Origin: Xestospongia muta
Taxonomy: Eukaryota > Porifera > Demospongiae > Haplosclerida > Petrosiidae
Reading direction: 5' to 3'
Assembly: GCA_963693285.1 (NCBI GenBank)
Contig: OY848920.1
Location: forward strand, 3,795,135 to 3,859,134
DNA length: 64,000 nt
The notes below the pieces were generated by a model that saw nothing but the letters and a program-made list of their open reading frames with translations, searched no databases and was not told where the DNA came from. The position numbers were made by a program, and so were the translations under genes. Numbering within the stretch: position 1 is the stretch's first letter; the number at the start of each line of letters is the position of its first letter. Shown here piece after piece: positions 1-10,839 of this stretch.

Positions 1-353
1 GGATGTCCATACTGTCATCCCTACTTTGGTTTGTTTAAAATTTAAATTAACTCGTTCTTTTGTCATAAAACATGGACTAACTATGTAAACCTAATTTTGG
101 TAATGACATTTAATTGTGAAGCTTTTTAAAGTTTCTTTTGGTGTTCATCAGTTCAATTTTCAGTAGTAGAATAAAAATCACTACATGCTAGCAACAAAAT
201 TTTTAAAAAAATTATTAAGACTTAAGATTTTATCACCAAAATGTTTGTATATATGGTAACATTAGACCATCTGAATAACACTTCAATTATAATATTACAG
301 CAATTTGTACAATAAACGTAAGGTATTGATATATTGTATAGAAATAAAAGTAC

Positions 354-410
354 CTGAATCAGGCATTTTGATGTCTAGATCAGGATTAGGTGAAGTTCTT
401 TTAAATTCAT
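354..410 (-). CDS. Gene 1 exon 4: 19-codon linker exon
   Basis: A 57-nt exon read on the minus strand between a TAG acceptor and a CAG|GTACTT donor, phase 1 at both ends. It encodes DEFKRTSPNPDLDIKMPDS, a short polar, Pro/Asp-rich linker with no recognisable domain. The exon at 30787-30843 has the same length, phase and spacing (NLNPDTEISDS), where it precedes a Roc-COR exon, so I infer that gene 1 continues to a GTPase exon beyond the left edge of the window. Splice borders were read by eye; the paralogy makes the exon credible despite its size. Confidence 0.6.
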
Positions 411-1830
411 CTACATGTAAAATTGTAGAGAATATCAATGATAATGATAAATGTATTGGTGATTTCATTTGCTTCACCGACTTGAAGTTAACAAAGTTAT
501 TAGCTATGCTATTGCCAATATTATGCAGACTTAATTAAATATAATATAATGCACAGTCAGTTCATTTCATATAACAAACACTCAAACATTGCCTATGTAT
601 TTTGGACCACAGGCCAATGGTAATACTGCTTATATAGGGATGGCATGAAAGTGCTATCTACTTTATTATCTTTTTCAATGACAATTACAAAAGTAGAGGT
701 CTTACAAAAAACATTTAATTTTACGCAGAAAGGTATGTTTTCTCATTAGGTATTCACTTTTAGAAGTCTTAGTTCAAATTCCATGCTTTTAACAATGATA
801 GTAGTGGTTTGTAACTTTTGAAGATGAGATTGTTTTGTCTTCTAACAATCAAGAAGTAGATATCATTGCATTGCATTGCATTTCTAATTGAATTAGGTAT
901 TTTTGGACTGATTAGGTACATATAAAATAGATAACTCATTCTTTCTGTTACATGCATCATATAATATTGGTCTTATCATTATAAAATTATAAAAGCACCC
1001 TGCTTTATAACATAAACTGAGTTAGTCTAGCAAGCTAACCCCTCTTCCCTTTTATTAGCTGATGGGAGAAGAGTATATAAGTGAGCTAAGCTTACTGTCT
1101 CATTGGAATATATGGAATGTGGGTCTGTACCACAGTTTTTACATAGTGGGTATAAACTGTTATTGCAATTACCAAGTGGACGGCTGAGTTCTCTTTCTGT
1201 GTTTGTTGTCCTTCAAATTTGAAGCCAAAATCGAAAATGCCATGCCAAGATAAAATACCTAAAACCAATGAACATATTCATACAGTACTAAAAGAACTTG
1301 TTAAAGAAATTGTTTTGAGGGAATTCCAGGTCATTACTCTGCTGCCTATAAACACTATGAGAATTCTCCCTTTCAAAAACAAATGTAAAAATCATAGCGT
1401 TTTAGAAGTGGGTAACTAGAAAAAGACATCCAAACAATAGTTTTTCATACCATTTAACCATTTAATATCACTTAATCATCAAAAATCAAACATCATCTAA
1501 ACATCATGTAACCCATCATCTAACTATTGTCATAATCTTCCTCATGCTTCTAAGCTAAAGTACACAAAGTATATTAAATTTGGAGGTATGGTTTCAGGTG
1601 ATACATAAGAGTATATTTCCACATACATTGCAGCAGCACCTTTTTTATTTAATGCTTAGCACTGATCTTCTATTAGAGCTAGCAATGGTGGAGTAACTAA
1701 TATATATGTGTTAATGCTGTCATCCCCATATATAATTATTTTTGTAGAAACTTTTATTTATGTGCATGCACATGTTACATACATCTGGTGTATGAGTAAC
1801 AAAACATAATTAGTTAAAATAATCACTTAC
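411..1830 (-). other. Intron of gene 1
   Basis: AT-rich, no coding segment recognised on either strand. Short open frames around 1219-1419 (plus) show no family resemblance. Nothing else seen. Confidence 0.5.
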
Positions 1831-2127
1831 CATATTTAAGTCTTTGAGATACAACATTAGAAATGATGTCGCTGAAAAGATCATAGCTTTGGATATCGTG
1901 AATCACTGTCTCCCACGTAACAAGTGAGGATGGAGTACTTTTCTTCCAGCATTCAATTACCTTACGGAGTTTGCTGCATGAGTAGCCCAAGCTTTGTCTT
2001 AAGTTTTCTAAGACACTGCGATGCACTTGTAAAGAAAGACCTATCTCATACCATTTGTCGGCAATTTCACATAAATAATCATATAGATCTTTATCATTAA
2101 CAGTCTCCTTTAAGATTCTGGTAATAT
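1831..2127 (-). CDS. Gene 1 exon 3: second Death domain
   Basis: A 297-nt exon (99 codons, phase 1 in and out) between TTATCTTAG and ATG|GTAAGTG. It encodes a Death-fold domain: an ITRILKET start, the WYEIGLSLQV helix-2 core, a KLRKVIECWKKSTPS stretch and the VTWETVIHDI tryptophan block near the C-terminus. This is the same pattern as the exons at 3117-3398, 32006-32299 and 39351-39644. Death domains bind other Death domains to assemble signalling complexes; the partner here is unknown. The frame is open, so this copy looks functional. CARD or another six-helix Death-fold member is possible, but the W-x-x-I-G and SW-x-T pattern fits Death best. Confidence 0.75.
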
Positions 2128-3116
2128 CTAAGATAATCACAAAACAATACATACTTTTATATCATAAATTAATTTAAAAAGTACCATTTCATATCTATGT
2201 GGTATTGACTGTTGCTTTAAGGTAATATTAATATTCATAGTATAACCTTTTTATTATATCTTTTGATATTTTCAGCCATTCTTGGACTACTTATTATGTA
2301 TAAACACACATACACTTATGAATATGCTTGTTTCTTCATTGTTCCATTGTATTGATGTATGCAACATTTGAATAAAAACACAAAGTGTAATGCCAACACC
2401 CTTTTTCATAATAAAAATTACAGTATCATTATGTAAGTTTGTGCAACAAAAACACATTTATGTTTTGCTATTTTCTATGGTATGTAGAAACAGATGATAA
2501 CTACATCACAGAGCCAAAGTAGAATTTTGAAATTAGTCTCATATACAGCCATTTGTTGAAGAGAAAGAAGGGCTGGTAATTTTTGTAAATTTACAAATTT
2601 ACAAATTAACTATTAAATATTGGATTTGCTGATGAAATCATTTGTGGACTAAGATTTTATTAATGATGTCATCATAATTAAGGTTAAACAAGAAATCAAT
2701 TAGTATAACAGTATATATTCATAATCTTTATTTTACGGCTCCTATGACAAGAATTGGACTCTCTATTCTATATTATTAGACACACAACAAAATGGTGAGA
2801 CTTAAATGTAATCAGTCATTGCTCACAGCATATAACTAAAGGACCAGTGCTTCTGGTACACAGATAATCAAGATTATAATTGCAAAGATCGTACTATGAT
2901 TGCCTAAAATGATACTGCTACTAGAATGTTTTGATTGGTACAACCTCCTGTATGGTCCTTGCAAATACATTATTACTGTCAAATTGATAAATTTTGTATG
3001 GGTATGCTCCATATATATACATGATACATGTTATGAGACATTGAGTTAAACACATCCAAAGATATGATAGATATGATTTTTAATACTTAACAATAATAAT
3101 AACTTACTACTCTTAC
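2128..3116 (-). other. Intron of gene 1 with copied intron sequence
   Basis: No exon seen. The stretch next to the Death exon, including the words 'tatgtggtattga' near 2200, recurs beside the other three Death exons (near 3480, 32380 and 39730). Around 2740-2840 a segment resembles 37985-38110. Both point to duplication of exon plus intron. Confidence 0.5.
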
Positions 3117-3398
3117 CTGTACTAACATACTGAAGTATCATATTAGCTTTCCTCTTGTGCTTAACAATAGGACTTTCCAAAGCAGTAATCATTGTCTCCC
3201 AGGTAAGAGGAGATGGTTCAGTATCTTTCCAGATTTTAATTACTTCAATGAGTTTACATTCATTGCTGTCTGTTCTGCGTTTTAAATTTGCCAAAACACT
3301 GCGAGGTATGTGTAAAGATAAACCAAGGTCGTACCATTTGTCTCCAATCCCATATAATAGACCACATAAGACAATTTTATTAGGGGTCTCTTCTAAGG
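3117..3398 (-). CDS. Gene 1 exon 2: first Death domain
   Basis: A 282-nt exon (94 codons, phase 1 at both ends), with acceptor TTATTTTAG and donor CAG|GTAAGAG. It begins LEETPNK, 12 nt shorter than the paralogous 294-nt exons. It then shows the Death-domain core: WYDLGLSLHIPRSVLANLKR, a charged KLIEVIKIWKDTEPS segment, LTWETMITALESPIV and KHKRKANMI. The open frame continues above residue MANLKRR because the same frame is coding up to the acceptor. It follows the 2A-leader exon in phase, so the mature product would start at the 2A proline and run almost directly into this domain. Confidence 0.75.
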
Positions 3399-5077
3399 CT
3401 AAAATAATAAAAGAAACATTTTAATAGACTTTCATATTAAATTGGATATTATAATATCTTTAAAAATATTTCACATTTATGTGGTATTGATTAATGCTAT
3501 ATATAAATCTAGACAAATGCAAACTCAAATTCACGTAACAATAATAACTTACTCTTAGTTTAGTTTACTACATATTTAGTGGTAAGATGAAATACAGTCA
3601 CCAGATGGTAACTTACAGGAATTCATTGTAATATGCAAAGCACATTTAGGTCATTACTTTTTAGCTAATGATACCAAAACTATCAACAAGAAAAAACCTA
3701 TTCTACTAAGCATTTTTAGTACAAAGTTGTATTAATTTAGTTTTACTTATTTTAGAGTGGTTTTTGCTGTTGATCCTTTGCAATTTTACTCTATTTAACT
3801 CTTCTCTGTCTAATCTAGTTCTATAAAGTAAATACACATATTGTAGATCCAACATTTAATTTTGACATGTTTGTACACAGTAGAAAAAATCCGAAACGTA
3901 TTCATCATTTTTCCATCTCTTTTGGACGACTACAATGACTTAATATTAGATAGCGTATGGCATATGTTGAGCACAGATCCATGAAAAACCTTTCAAAATG
4001 CAATTTTGAGATTCTGCTCATTTACAATTTTTCTTAATTTTATAAGTAATTTTGATTTGAAAAAAGGAGATTGGTATTTCAAGCAAACCAAAACATTAAA
4101 TTTCGTTAGACATTGATCTTAGAAACAATTATACCTTTAATGACAAATGAAGCAACTATACATTTATAGACAGTTTTGATGATATACTGTAGACAATTCA
4201 TGAAGATATAAGGTCTTGTCAATTCTTAACTGAATAAAACTTTCATTCAATACTAGCTGAACTTAAGAGTCATAGAATACTCAGAAGAGTGTTTATGGAA
4301 GACATCTTAGTCTTGTGAGTGATTTTGTTAGCATAAAAATTGCAAGTTAAAGCAATGTATGTTGGCAGGTCTTTGATCAGCAATGAGGTTAGGGAATCTA
4401 CCCAGATGTTGCTCAGAAATATGGTTTTAACCCGATAGCCAGTTTGTAGCAATTGTACAAAAATTTTTATTAAATAATATTTTTTGTCTTTTTAAATTTA
4501 CAATCAAGACCATACTTATACATGTGTAGATGCACACATACACAAATAAGTACAAAGTAGGCAGTGTAGGTTGGTCATTATCTGCTATTATCAGCAATTA
4601 CTGGTTTAAATTACATACATTTATACATGTACATTTTTTAAAGTTTTCACAACTTTCTTGCTTCCCTATAAGAGCAGTACTCTCATTGTGTCATCCTTCT
4701 AGTCAAGATTCTAAGCCAGGTTGCATGTCAATAACACACACATATTATTTTTTAAGTCATGTGTTTAAATATATTAATATAAAAGGTCATTGTAGAAAAC
4801 AACATCAGTCAATTAGAAATTGGTCTCCTCGTTTTGACCATGTATCATAACTATAAAGGTAAAGTAAATAATAACATGCAATGATCATTATTATTTTTTC
4901 TCAAGAACAAGCAACACTGGTAATGCATTAAGTAATTTCAAATTGTTGCTTCATAAAATCCTAATTCTGTAACTCTAAAAAACGTATTGTATTAATATCA
5001 AGGACAACCTGACGCATGATTACTGACTAATGGATGTGTATAAAAATACAAGAACCATGCATTTTAAACAGTATTAC
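3399..5077 (-). other. Intron between 2A leader and first Death domain of gene 1
   Basis: AT-rich with scattered short open frames (for example plus 4530-4850 and minus 4270-4452) that show no family resemblance, no consistent splice sites and ordinary low-complexity composition. Nothing supported. Confidence 0.5.
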
Positions 5078-5372
5078 CTGTTCCAGGTCCAGGGTTGCAT
5101 TCAACATCTCCTGATAAAATAAGGAGAATAAGAAAATGTAAGAGAAAGAGTCCTAATAAAAAGAAAGCAAGATATTTAATCTTCCTGATCGTAGTCACTC
5201 CATCTATCTTACTACTGTTCTCAGTGTTTGGAATCTTTTTAGTGTTACTACTGTATAGTATTCGATGACACACTCTCAATCTAATACTCACTCTCGATTG
5301 AGTGATACCAGTCATGCTACAATAAGAGAAAAACATGTCTAAGTGAGTAATGACAAGAGAAACAGTTTGCAA
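5078..5372 (-). CDS. Gene 1 exon 1: hydrophobic leader with 2A-like recoding motif
   Basis: Candidate first exon on the minus strand. Three in-frame ATGs lie at 5370-5372, 5334-5336 and 5313-5315, and the true start is undecided. After a basic, Ser/Thr-rich stretch comes a run of about 20 hydrophobic residues (LAFFLLGLFLLHFLILLILS), followed at once by GDVECNPGP and the donor ACAG|GTAATA. The motif matches the 2A consensus D-V/I-E-x-N-P-G-P, at which ribosomes skip a peptide bond between G and P. From established knowledge, 2A-like leaders that double as signal sequences occur in sea urchin NLR proteins. Here the skip would release a protein starting P-G-T-A and leading into the Death domains; without a skip the product would carry a signal or anchor. 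The phase (1) agrees with the next exon. Confidence 0.7.
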
Positions 5373-6886
5373 CTGTGCTAATTATGTTCATTTGCTACAT
5401 TTCACACAAGTATATCAACTCATTCAGCTGGGACACAAAGTTATCAGAAGTACTTTGCATGCATGTCAGAAGCCAACATTACTAAGGTGGTGGCAGGATG
5501 TTATGGGCACCCAATAAAAGCCATGCTTTGGCTATTTTTAAAATTATCATCATCATGATTATCATTGTTAATAGCCCAATATTATTTTTCCGTACAAAAT
5601 CTAGTGACCAATTGACACTATAGCTCCTGATTGTGCTTGTGTATAGTTAATCAATTAACCAGGTTGACATTGTAGACCACTGAGCCTGTACAAATCAAAG
5701 TATAGCTTTTAGGAAGAACCAACAGGTACTTCTAAATATGTTTATTTACTAGTCACAAGACTAGTTAGTGTTTACATACAACAACAATCTTGTTCCAGCT
5801 AGCCAAACCCTGCAGGTGAAACTATTTCACATTCATATTCATTTTCATGGTAACAGAAAGAATGCTGGCTCACCAATCTGGTTGTTTAATGCTATCAAGT
5901 CTTACATTATTATATGAATTTTATTACATGTTCTGTTACAAAAACTTATTAGAAACAGATTTACCTACATTTTAAGACTTGTTTTTGTCAAATATAAGAA
6001 GTAAACAGCAGTTCTTCATTATAAAATGGTTTACTCTGTTTGCATGTATGCATCTATGAACAAATAGCTGTGCAAATGGTCTCAATTGATCAATAATATT
6101 CTATTCTTTTTATGGAAAATATAAAAAGGAATTCAGGTATTTCGACTGTTTTCTGAGACATGCTTGCAGAAAAATATACAGGTTGATCTAATGGCATCAG
6201 CTAATAGCCAAAAGTATTTTCACTAGTGAAAATTTGGAGAGAATGCTCCATTATAACAACCAAACGTTTAATCACTTATCTGACATTATGAAAAGTGAAG
6301 AATAGCTGAAACTTATAATTTAAGCTATTAGATTGCTATTAATAACTAGCAATAACCTTAACCATCAGTTTCTATAACAAGACAATCACAACTTCCTTTG
6401 CTAGGAACATCGACTTCGAATGCCAGACAGTTATGTAACATGGTAGATATGGTACAGATGGTCATGTACATGTATCTGTAAGCTTATGACAACATGGTAT
6501 TGATCATCTTCCAGGTAACTAATGATAATTGAATTTTTAAGCTGTTATAAGTGACTTCAAAAAGCTCAGAATAGATTTGTGATTGTATTTTAAACCACTT
6601 AAATTAATATGAAGAGTTCATCAAAGCTAAACAAATTTCACAGTAATTTATCATCCTTGTCAGCTCACAGTACACTAATAACAAAAATATATTAGGATTA
6701 ATAATGTTAAGGAAAGAGTTGTATAATGTAGTTGGAAGTACTAAATACTTCAATTCTCCAAGCAAAAGGCATTAAATTTTAAAAACTAACTGCAGCAATG
6801 AATAATAATAAACAATGAGATTTAACAAATAACCTAAAATCACCAAAATTTTTACATAAAAAATAGCTACGTTATAGCACTGATAA
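5373..6886. other. Intergenic region upstream of gene 1
   Basis: No coding segment recognised. The promoter of gene 1 must lie here, but I see no convincing TATA box or CpG-rich block. Confidence 0.4.
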
Positions 6887-7147
6887 TCATAAAAGTATAA
6901 TAATTACTAGGGGAGTACTCAAAAAATTGTAAACATGTAAAAGTAATACAAATAAATAATGAGTTTTATATTTCCTCAATTGGTCAATACACTTGTTGTA
7001 TATACTTTCATTACTTAAATGATCTCTGACTACATCAGAAACAGACTTGAAATCAGCTCTATTACTCCAATTTTCAATGGTAGTCGGTTTATCCATTGCA
7101 TTAATGCAAAACCCAAGTGTAATTGTAACTATCAGCATTTTCTCCAA
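6887..7147 (-). CDS. Putative terminal exon, unknown protein (downstream part of locus A)
   Basis: An open minus-strand frame ending in a stop at 6887. A possible acceptor (TTGGAG) near 7132 would continue the exon at 7202-7335 in phase 0. The first half reads as an ordinary soluble helix-rich protein (TTIENWSNRADFKSVSDV, RDHLSNESIYNKCIDQL). The last 25 residues are hydrophobic and could be a tail anchor or simply intron read-through. The acceptor is weak. No family recognised. Confidence 0.3.
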   Translation of the reverse strand: MEKMLIVTITLGFCINAMDKPTTIENWSNRADFKSVSDVVRDHLSNESIYNKCIDQLRKYKTHYLFVLLLHVYNFLSTPLVIIILL

Positions 7148-7201
7148 TTATCTCATCAATCAGAAACACAAGATCAGTAAAATTAAAAAACCATAAATCA
7201 C

Positions 7202-7335
7202 CTTTTTCTGCATTTCGAGAAGACGCTTCCCAAACAACTCACTCCATTTTTTGACATCACCTTTAATATCATCTAACACAGTCATTAGATCAGACTTGTC
7301 AGAAATGACATCTATGATTTCATCAATATCAAAAT
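7202..7335 (-). CDS. Internal exon, unknown acidic/helical protein
   Basis: A 134-nt minus-strand exon between AAATAG and AAG|GTGATT (phase 1 to 0). It encodes DFDIDEIIDVISDKSDLMTV followed by LDDIKGDVKKWSELFGKRLL, an amphipathic, Death-fold-like helical stretch too short to classify. It fits in phase behind the exon at 7386-7463. The open frame and good splice sites are the only evidence. Confidence 0.45.
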
Positions 7336-7385
7336 CTATTTAAAAAAGTACAGTTATAAATAGTATATATATCTCAGTAACAAAC

Positions 7386-7463
7386 CGTCATCATTTGGAT
7401 TCAGATTATTTGCAGGTGTATAAATTGGATATGGGTACATGTCAAGAGTAGGATGAAAGGTAC
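7386..7463 (-). CDS. Internal exon, Pro/Tyr-rich linker
   Basis: A 78-nt exon, phase 1 at both ends, between ATATAG and ACG|GTTTGT. It encodes TFHPTLDMYPYPIYTPANNL and NPNDD. The Pro/Tyr bias matches the next upstream exon (8261-8365), so the two probably form one disordered linker. The donor is weak. No domain recognised. Confidence 0.45.
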
Positions 7464-8260
7464 CTATATACATGCATTGATTACAAATGTCAATTATTGT
7501 TCACATAAATTGTGTTATTATTAATATATTATTATTAAAATTGGCTTTTGAAGTTTAGTGTATATGATATAGTAAGATGGTTATTAAAATGTTCTGCATA
7601 CTTGTAATGTTAATGCGTGAGCTTGATTACTTTAAGAAAACAGTAACGGAAAAGAAAATTAGATTATATTATAAAGCAAAGCCAGTGATTACAACAGTCT
7701 CTAAGATATTATATGTTATATATGCAATGGTTCAGAGTCCTATATGTGTTATATAAACCTGTATGTCAATGAAGGAATTTGTAAAAGATATCCCTTGAGA
7801 GTGATAGTTTTACATAATGTTGAGTTAGTAGGTTCATATAATGTATATATAACTCAATGAACTGTGATATATTGATATAACTTATTATAAGTTTAATACT
7901 AATCTGCCCCTATTGCTCCATAATATAAAAAGTATCCATTAAGAAACTGTCTTTTGAACTGTCTTTTAAAATTTGGGGTTGGCTGGTTTATAACACTTAT
8001 AGACCTGTCAATAATGACAGAACTGATAAAGCTTGTCATAAGGTCCATATAAACCTGCCTGATTTTTATGAAAAAAAGAGTAGCTGTTTAAGCTGTCTGG
8101 TAAGATATGTTCAAATATTTACCTGCTGTGAGATCTAGATGTGTTATATAGAACAAACAAACCCATTCAAAATGTCTCAGTTATTAATCTCATCATCGTA
8201 TATATACATTATGTTTGTGTGTGTTTGTGTGTGTATATATATCACACAATATAGACATAC

Positions 8261-8365
8261 TTGTTGGATTATAGGCTGGATAAGAACTGTTGGGAGTAGA
8301 GTATAATGTAAGGGATCGAGGAGGGTAGCTTGAACATGGGAGATATCCAGAATAAAGAGGTTGTG
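8261..8365 (-). CDS. Internal exon, Ser/Pro/Tyr-rich linker
   Basis: A 105-nt exon (35 codons, phase 1 in and out) between AATAAAAG and ACAA|GTATGT. It encodes QPLYSGYLPCSSYPPRSLTL and YSTPNSSYPAYNPT, a low-complexity segment that is probably disordered. The exon upstream of it that would supply a start was not found. It may belong to the locus A transcript or to a separate small gene. Confidence 0.45.
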
Positions 8366-8801
8366 CTTTTATTATTTTATAAAAAATATCAAAATAATAT
8401 TTTAATGGCTTCAAAATGCATCAAAAATTATGTAACACAAAGGAGTAACTGGTAATGACACGAAGACGGTTACTTCTAAAACCAGCTGCAGAGAGGACTT
8501 GACTTTATTTCTCAATGTAGTGTAATGTCAATAATTACAGAATGTTTGGTCTTATAAATGTGTTTTTACTAGGTAACTAAAGGTTGAAATAATATTATTA
8601 ATAATATTAATAGGAATGCTCATAGTAAGGCCATATAAATAGGAAACTACAAATACAAGTATTAGAAACATTCACTTGGTAAATTACTGGTCAGTGATCT
8701 AGTAATCCTAAAATTAAATCTATTGTCGGCTGATGTTAGACTATTAGCAACTCCAATATCTTCAATTGTTAAAGAATGTTCGAAATCATTTACAAAGATA
8801 C

Positions 8802-8883
8802 TCATTCTTGGATTAGCAGAACTTGTACAGTAATATTAGGAGGATCAAGACTCAATGACTGACTAAAGTCATCACCATAATGC
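8802..8883 (-). CDS. Locus A terminal exon
   Basis: An 82-nt final exon with acceptor GATTATTAG. It joins the preceding exon in phase 2 and encodes HYGDDFSQSLSLDPPNITVQ and VLLIQE, then TGA. Just downstream, in another frame, is a coding-like stretch (MSIFVNDFEHSLTIEDIGVA), so either the gene once continued with a small frame change or a second splice form exists. Family not recognised. Confidence 0.4.
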
Positions 8884-8925
8884 CTAATAATCTTAAGAAA
8901 TTGAAATACAAAAATAGATACTCAC

Positions 8926-9182
8926 ATGTAGTTGACATGAATATTTTTTAAACCACACCCATCCATGACACTCACAACATTACTTACTACAGGTGTATGT
9001 AGTGGTATTATTTCCCACCCATTAACTGATTCATCAGGGAATCCTAATAACTTTAACATCTTTTCTGCTTCAATACTTCTTGCTGCCTCCTCCTGTTCAC
9101 TTAATGAAAATGTCTTAGTAGCAAAATGAAATGGAAGGTTGAAGTCTTCATTACCGAACTTAGATATCACTTTTAGAATTGT
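8926..9182 (-). CDS. Locus A exon, possible PUB-like helical domain
   Basis: A 257-nt exon (phase 0 to 2) between TTATAG and ACAT|GTGAGT. It encodes TILKVISKFGNEDFNLPFHF, a segment KTFSLSEQEEAARSIEAEKM, then LKLLGFPDESVNGWEIIPLH. The order 'basic helix, small hydrophobic helix, E-x-L-x-x-L-G-F' recalls PUB domains of PNGase-like proteins, but the match is by eye and weak. It is continuous in phase with 9225-9331 and 9460-9621. The frames are open, so this 3' part of locus A looks intact, unlike its 5' part. Confidence 0.45.
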
Positions 9183-9224
9183 CTATAATAAGAAATATCA
9201 ATGATTAAATAATAACTTTATTAC

Positions 9225-9331
9225 CTTTGAATATATATCTTGAACAACAGTGAATCGCATAATCCATGTTCCTATATTTATTACTTTGTATAAGATATGA
9301 GATCGATAGTTGTAGTCAAAAAGATCAGTAT
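9225..9331 (-). CDS. Locus A exon
   Basis: A 107-nt exon (phase 1 to 0) between TATACAG and AAAG|GTAATA. It encodes DTDLFDYNYRSHILYKVINI and GTWIMRFTVVQDIYSK. It joins the exon at 8926-9182 without breaking frame. No domain recognised on its own. Confidence 0.5.
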
Positions 9332-9459
9332 CTGTATAAATTATATTTGGAGTTTAATTCAAAGCTATGATTTACATTACACAACAAGCAATTGCTGACT
9401 CAACAGCACTGTTCTAAACATTTATTCCATATATGTGTAAGTGATCAGTATATACTTAC

Positions 9460-9621
9460 TAGTAGCATAATGATATCCAATGTCACTGAAACCTTTACCT
9501 CCTAGAACTATGCTAGTTCCTCTAAGACCCAGTGTGGTACTACCAACAACATCTTCATATTCTAGAACTACTCCTTTTAGATTGAATGCAGCACCATCAA
9601 CTGCAGTACAATATACTATAT
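9460..9621 (-). CDS. Locus A exon, beta-rich segment
   Basis: A 162-nt exon (54 codons, phase 1 in and out) with acceptor CATTTCTAG and donor CTA|GTAAGT. It encodes IVYCTAVDGAAFNLKGVVLE, YEDVVGSTTLGLRGTSIVLG and GKGFSDIGYHYAT. The alternating hydrophobic pattern suggests beta strands. The frame is open and the splice sites good. Family unknown; the neighbouring exons link it to the Death-fold gene family by shared upstream exons (10243-10832). Confidence 0.5.
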
Positions 9622-9904
9622 CTAGAAATGAAAATTATTTGAGATTTATAGTGCCATATTGTGAACCAGGCCAAAATGATCCTCCTGGTATATAGGATCA
9701 AATTAAGAAGATAAAAGATATTATATACACAAGTACAACAAGGTTAGCAACGAGATCAGTCTCATTCAATGTACAAAAGCAATTAAAACTAGACTGGAGT
9801 CTAACTCCAAAGAAACAATAACAAATTATTGGCTCATTGAATAGTAACAATGAAGCATAGATAGGCAAGGGTTCTCTAAAACAAAGGGAAAATTGAAAAA
9901 TTAG

Positions 9905-10135
9905 TTACCAGCTTCTAACTGAGATTACTTGAAGTCAAAATATATATTCTGAAGTGTAAAGTGCATGTTTTATCTTATTCATTGATCTATTTGATAGCAG
10001 CTATCAACTTTAAAATGAAAAGGAGTGTCCTCACATGAACAAACAATGTATATATTTGTACTGTGTCATCAAAAAAGTCAAACAGAAAAAAAATTAATGT
10101 TACGTTTGACTTATCCGTTACCATTTCTTTCGATT
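9905..10135. repeat. Intronic repeat, copy 1 of 3
   Basis: About 230 bp beginning 'ttagttaccagcttc' and containing 'gatagcagctatcaac' and 'tgtgtcatcaaa'. Two diverged copies lie at 21096-21345 and 21918-22205, at the matching place in gene B (between the Ser/Thr exon and the last exons). This supports common ancestry of locus A and gene B. Confidence 0.6.
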
Positions 10136-10242
10136 TAAAACAATATATGAAAGTGTCACATGTACTGTTATCTTAAATTAGCTTTAATATGAAGGACAAC
10201 TAATTCAAATTATGTTGAACATAATTAAATTCAATTACTGAC

Positions 10243-10307
10243 TTGAGGTAGTGGTAGATTTCATTTTTGGTAGTGTTATTTCCTCCATCTGACTGGGTCA
10301 TTCATGA
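10243..10307 (-). pseudogene. Locus A copy of the Ser/Thr linker exon (broken)
   Basis: Matches gene B exon 9 (22883-22954) base for base over most of its length: SQMEEI..., then KMKSTTTSSQ. A CGA codon has become TGA, and the acceptor reads TATATG instead of TATATAG, so both splicing and frame are damaged. It encodes a short basic, Ser/Thr-rich linker in the intact paralogue. Confidence 0.5.
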
Positions 10308-10599
10308 CATATAAAAGAACAACATGACAAACTGAACTCCTAATGGATCACATTAAAATAGTTAATATAAGTTATCAATACTATGATTGATGTTAATGTT
10401 TAATGTAAGTTGCACTTGTAACAGACTAAAAACTGTTAACATGTTATACAATGATCTATGTAAAACATACATAATATAATATAATAACAATATGCACATA
10501 GAATTTGATCAAGACTATTGTCTGCAACTATTTCTCTATTGAGTACCTAATGTCAATCAGTAAGCTATCTTCATTACATGTCAGTAAATCAGACTATAC

Positions 10600-10832
10600 T
10601 TTTATGTTCCATTGGTATTCTTATGGGTGGTAATGAAGGTGTGATTTTGTGAGATATTCTTTTCTTTTGTAATGTCTCTAATTAACTGGTTCCTTACCAC
10701 ATTTACTTGATATGTCATATGATTCTAAGTCATTGTCAGATGATACATAATGAGATCTTTGTTTACTACAAGTTATATCCTCACCAGACTTTGATTGATC
10801 AGAATGCAGTTCTTCTAATCTCAGTTTCTTTC
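10600..10832 (-). pseudogene. Locus A copy of the Lys/Ser-rich exon (broken)
   Basis: Paralogue of gene B exon 8 (23252-23476). Shared features are an opening of G-K/E-K, the 'SSDNDLESYDISSKCGKEP' block and the basic tail. It carries an in-frame TAG after GKEPVN and a frame change after it, and the donor lost one G. Intact copies give a disordered linker with acidic Ser clusters that look like casein kinase 2 sites, followed by a Lys-rich, NLS-like tail. This copy is non-functional unless mis-assembled. Confidence 0.55.
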
Positions 10833-10839
10833 CTGTGAT

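Noticed and set aside
4530..4850. 106-codon plus-strand open frame
   Set aside because: Composition not coding-like, no domain, lies in an intron of gene 1.
5078..5372. Viral origin of the 2A motif
   Set aside because: No capsid, RdRp or retroelement frames flank either 2A exon, and both are spliced to Death-domain exons, so a cellular leader is the simpler reading.
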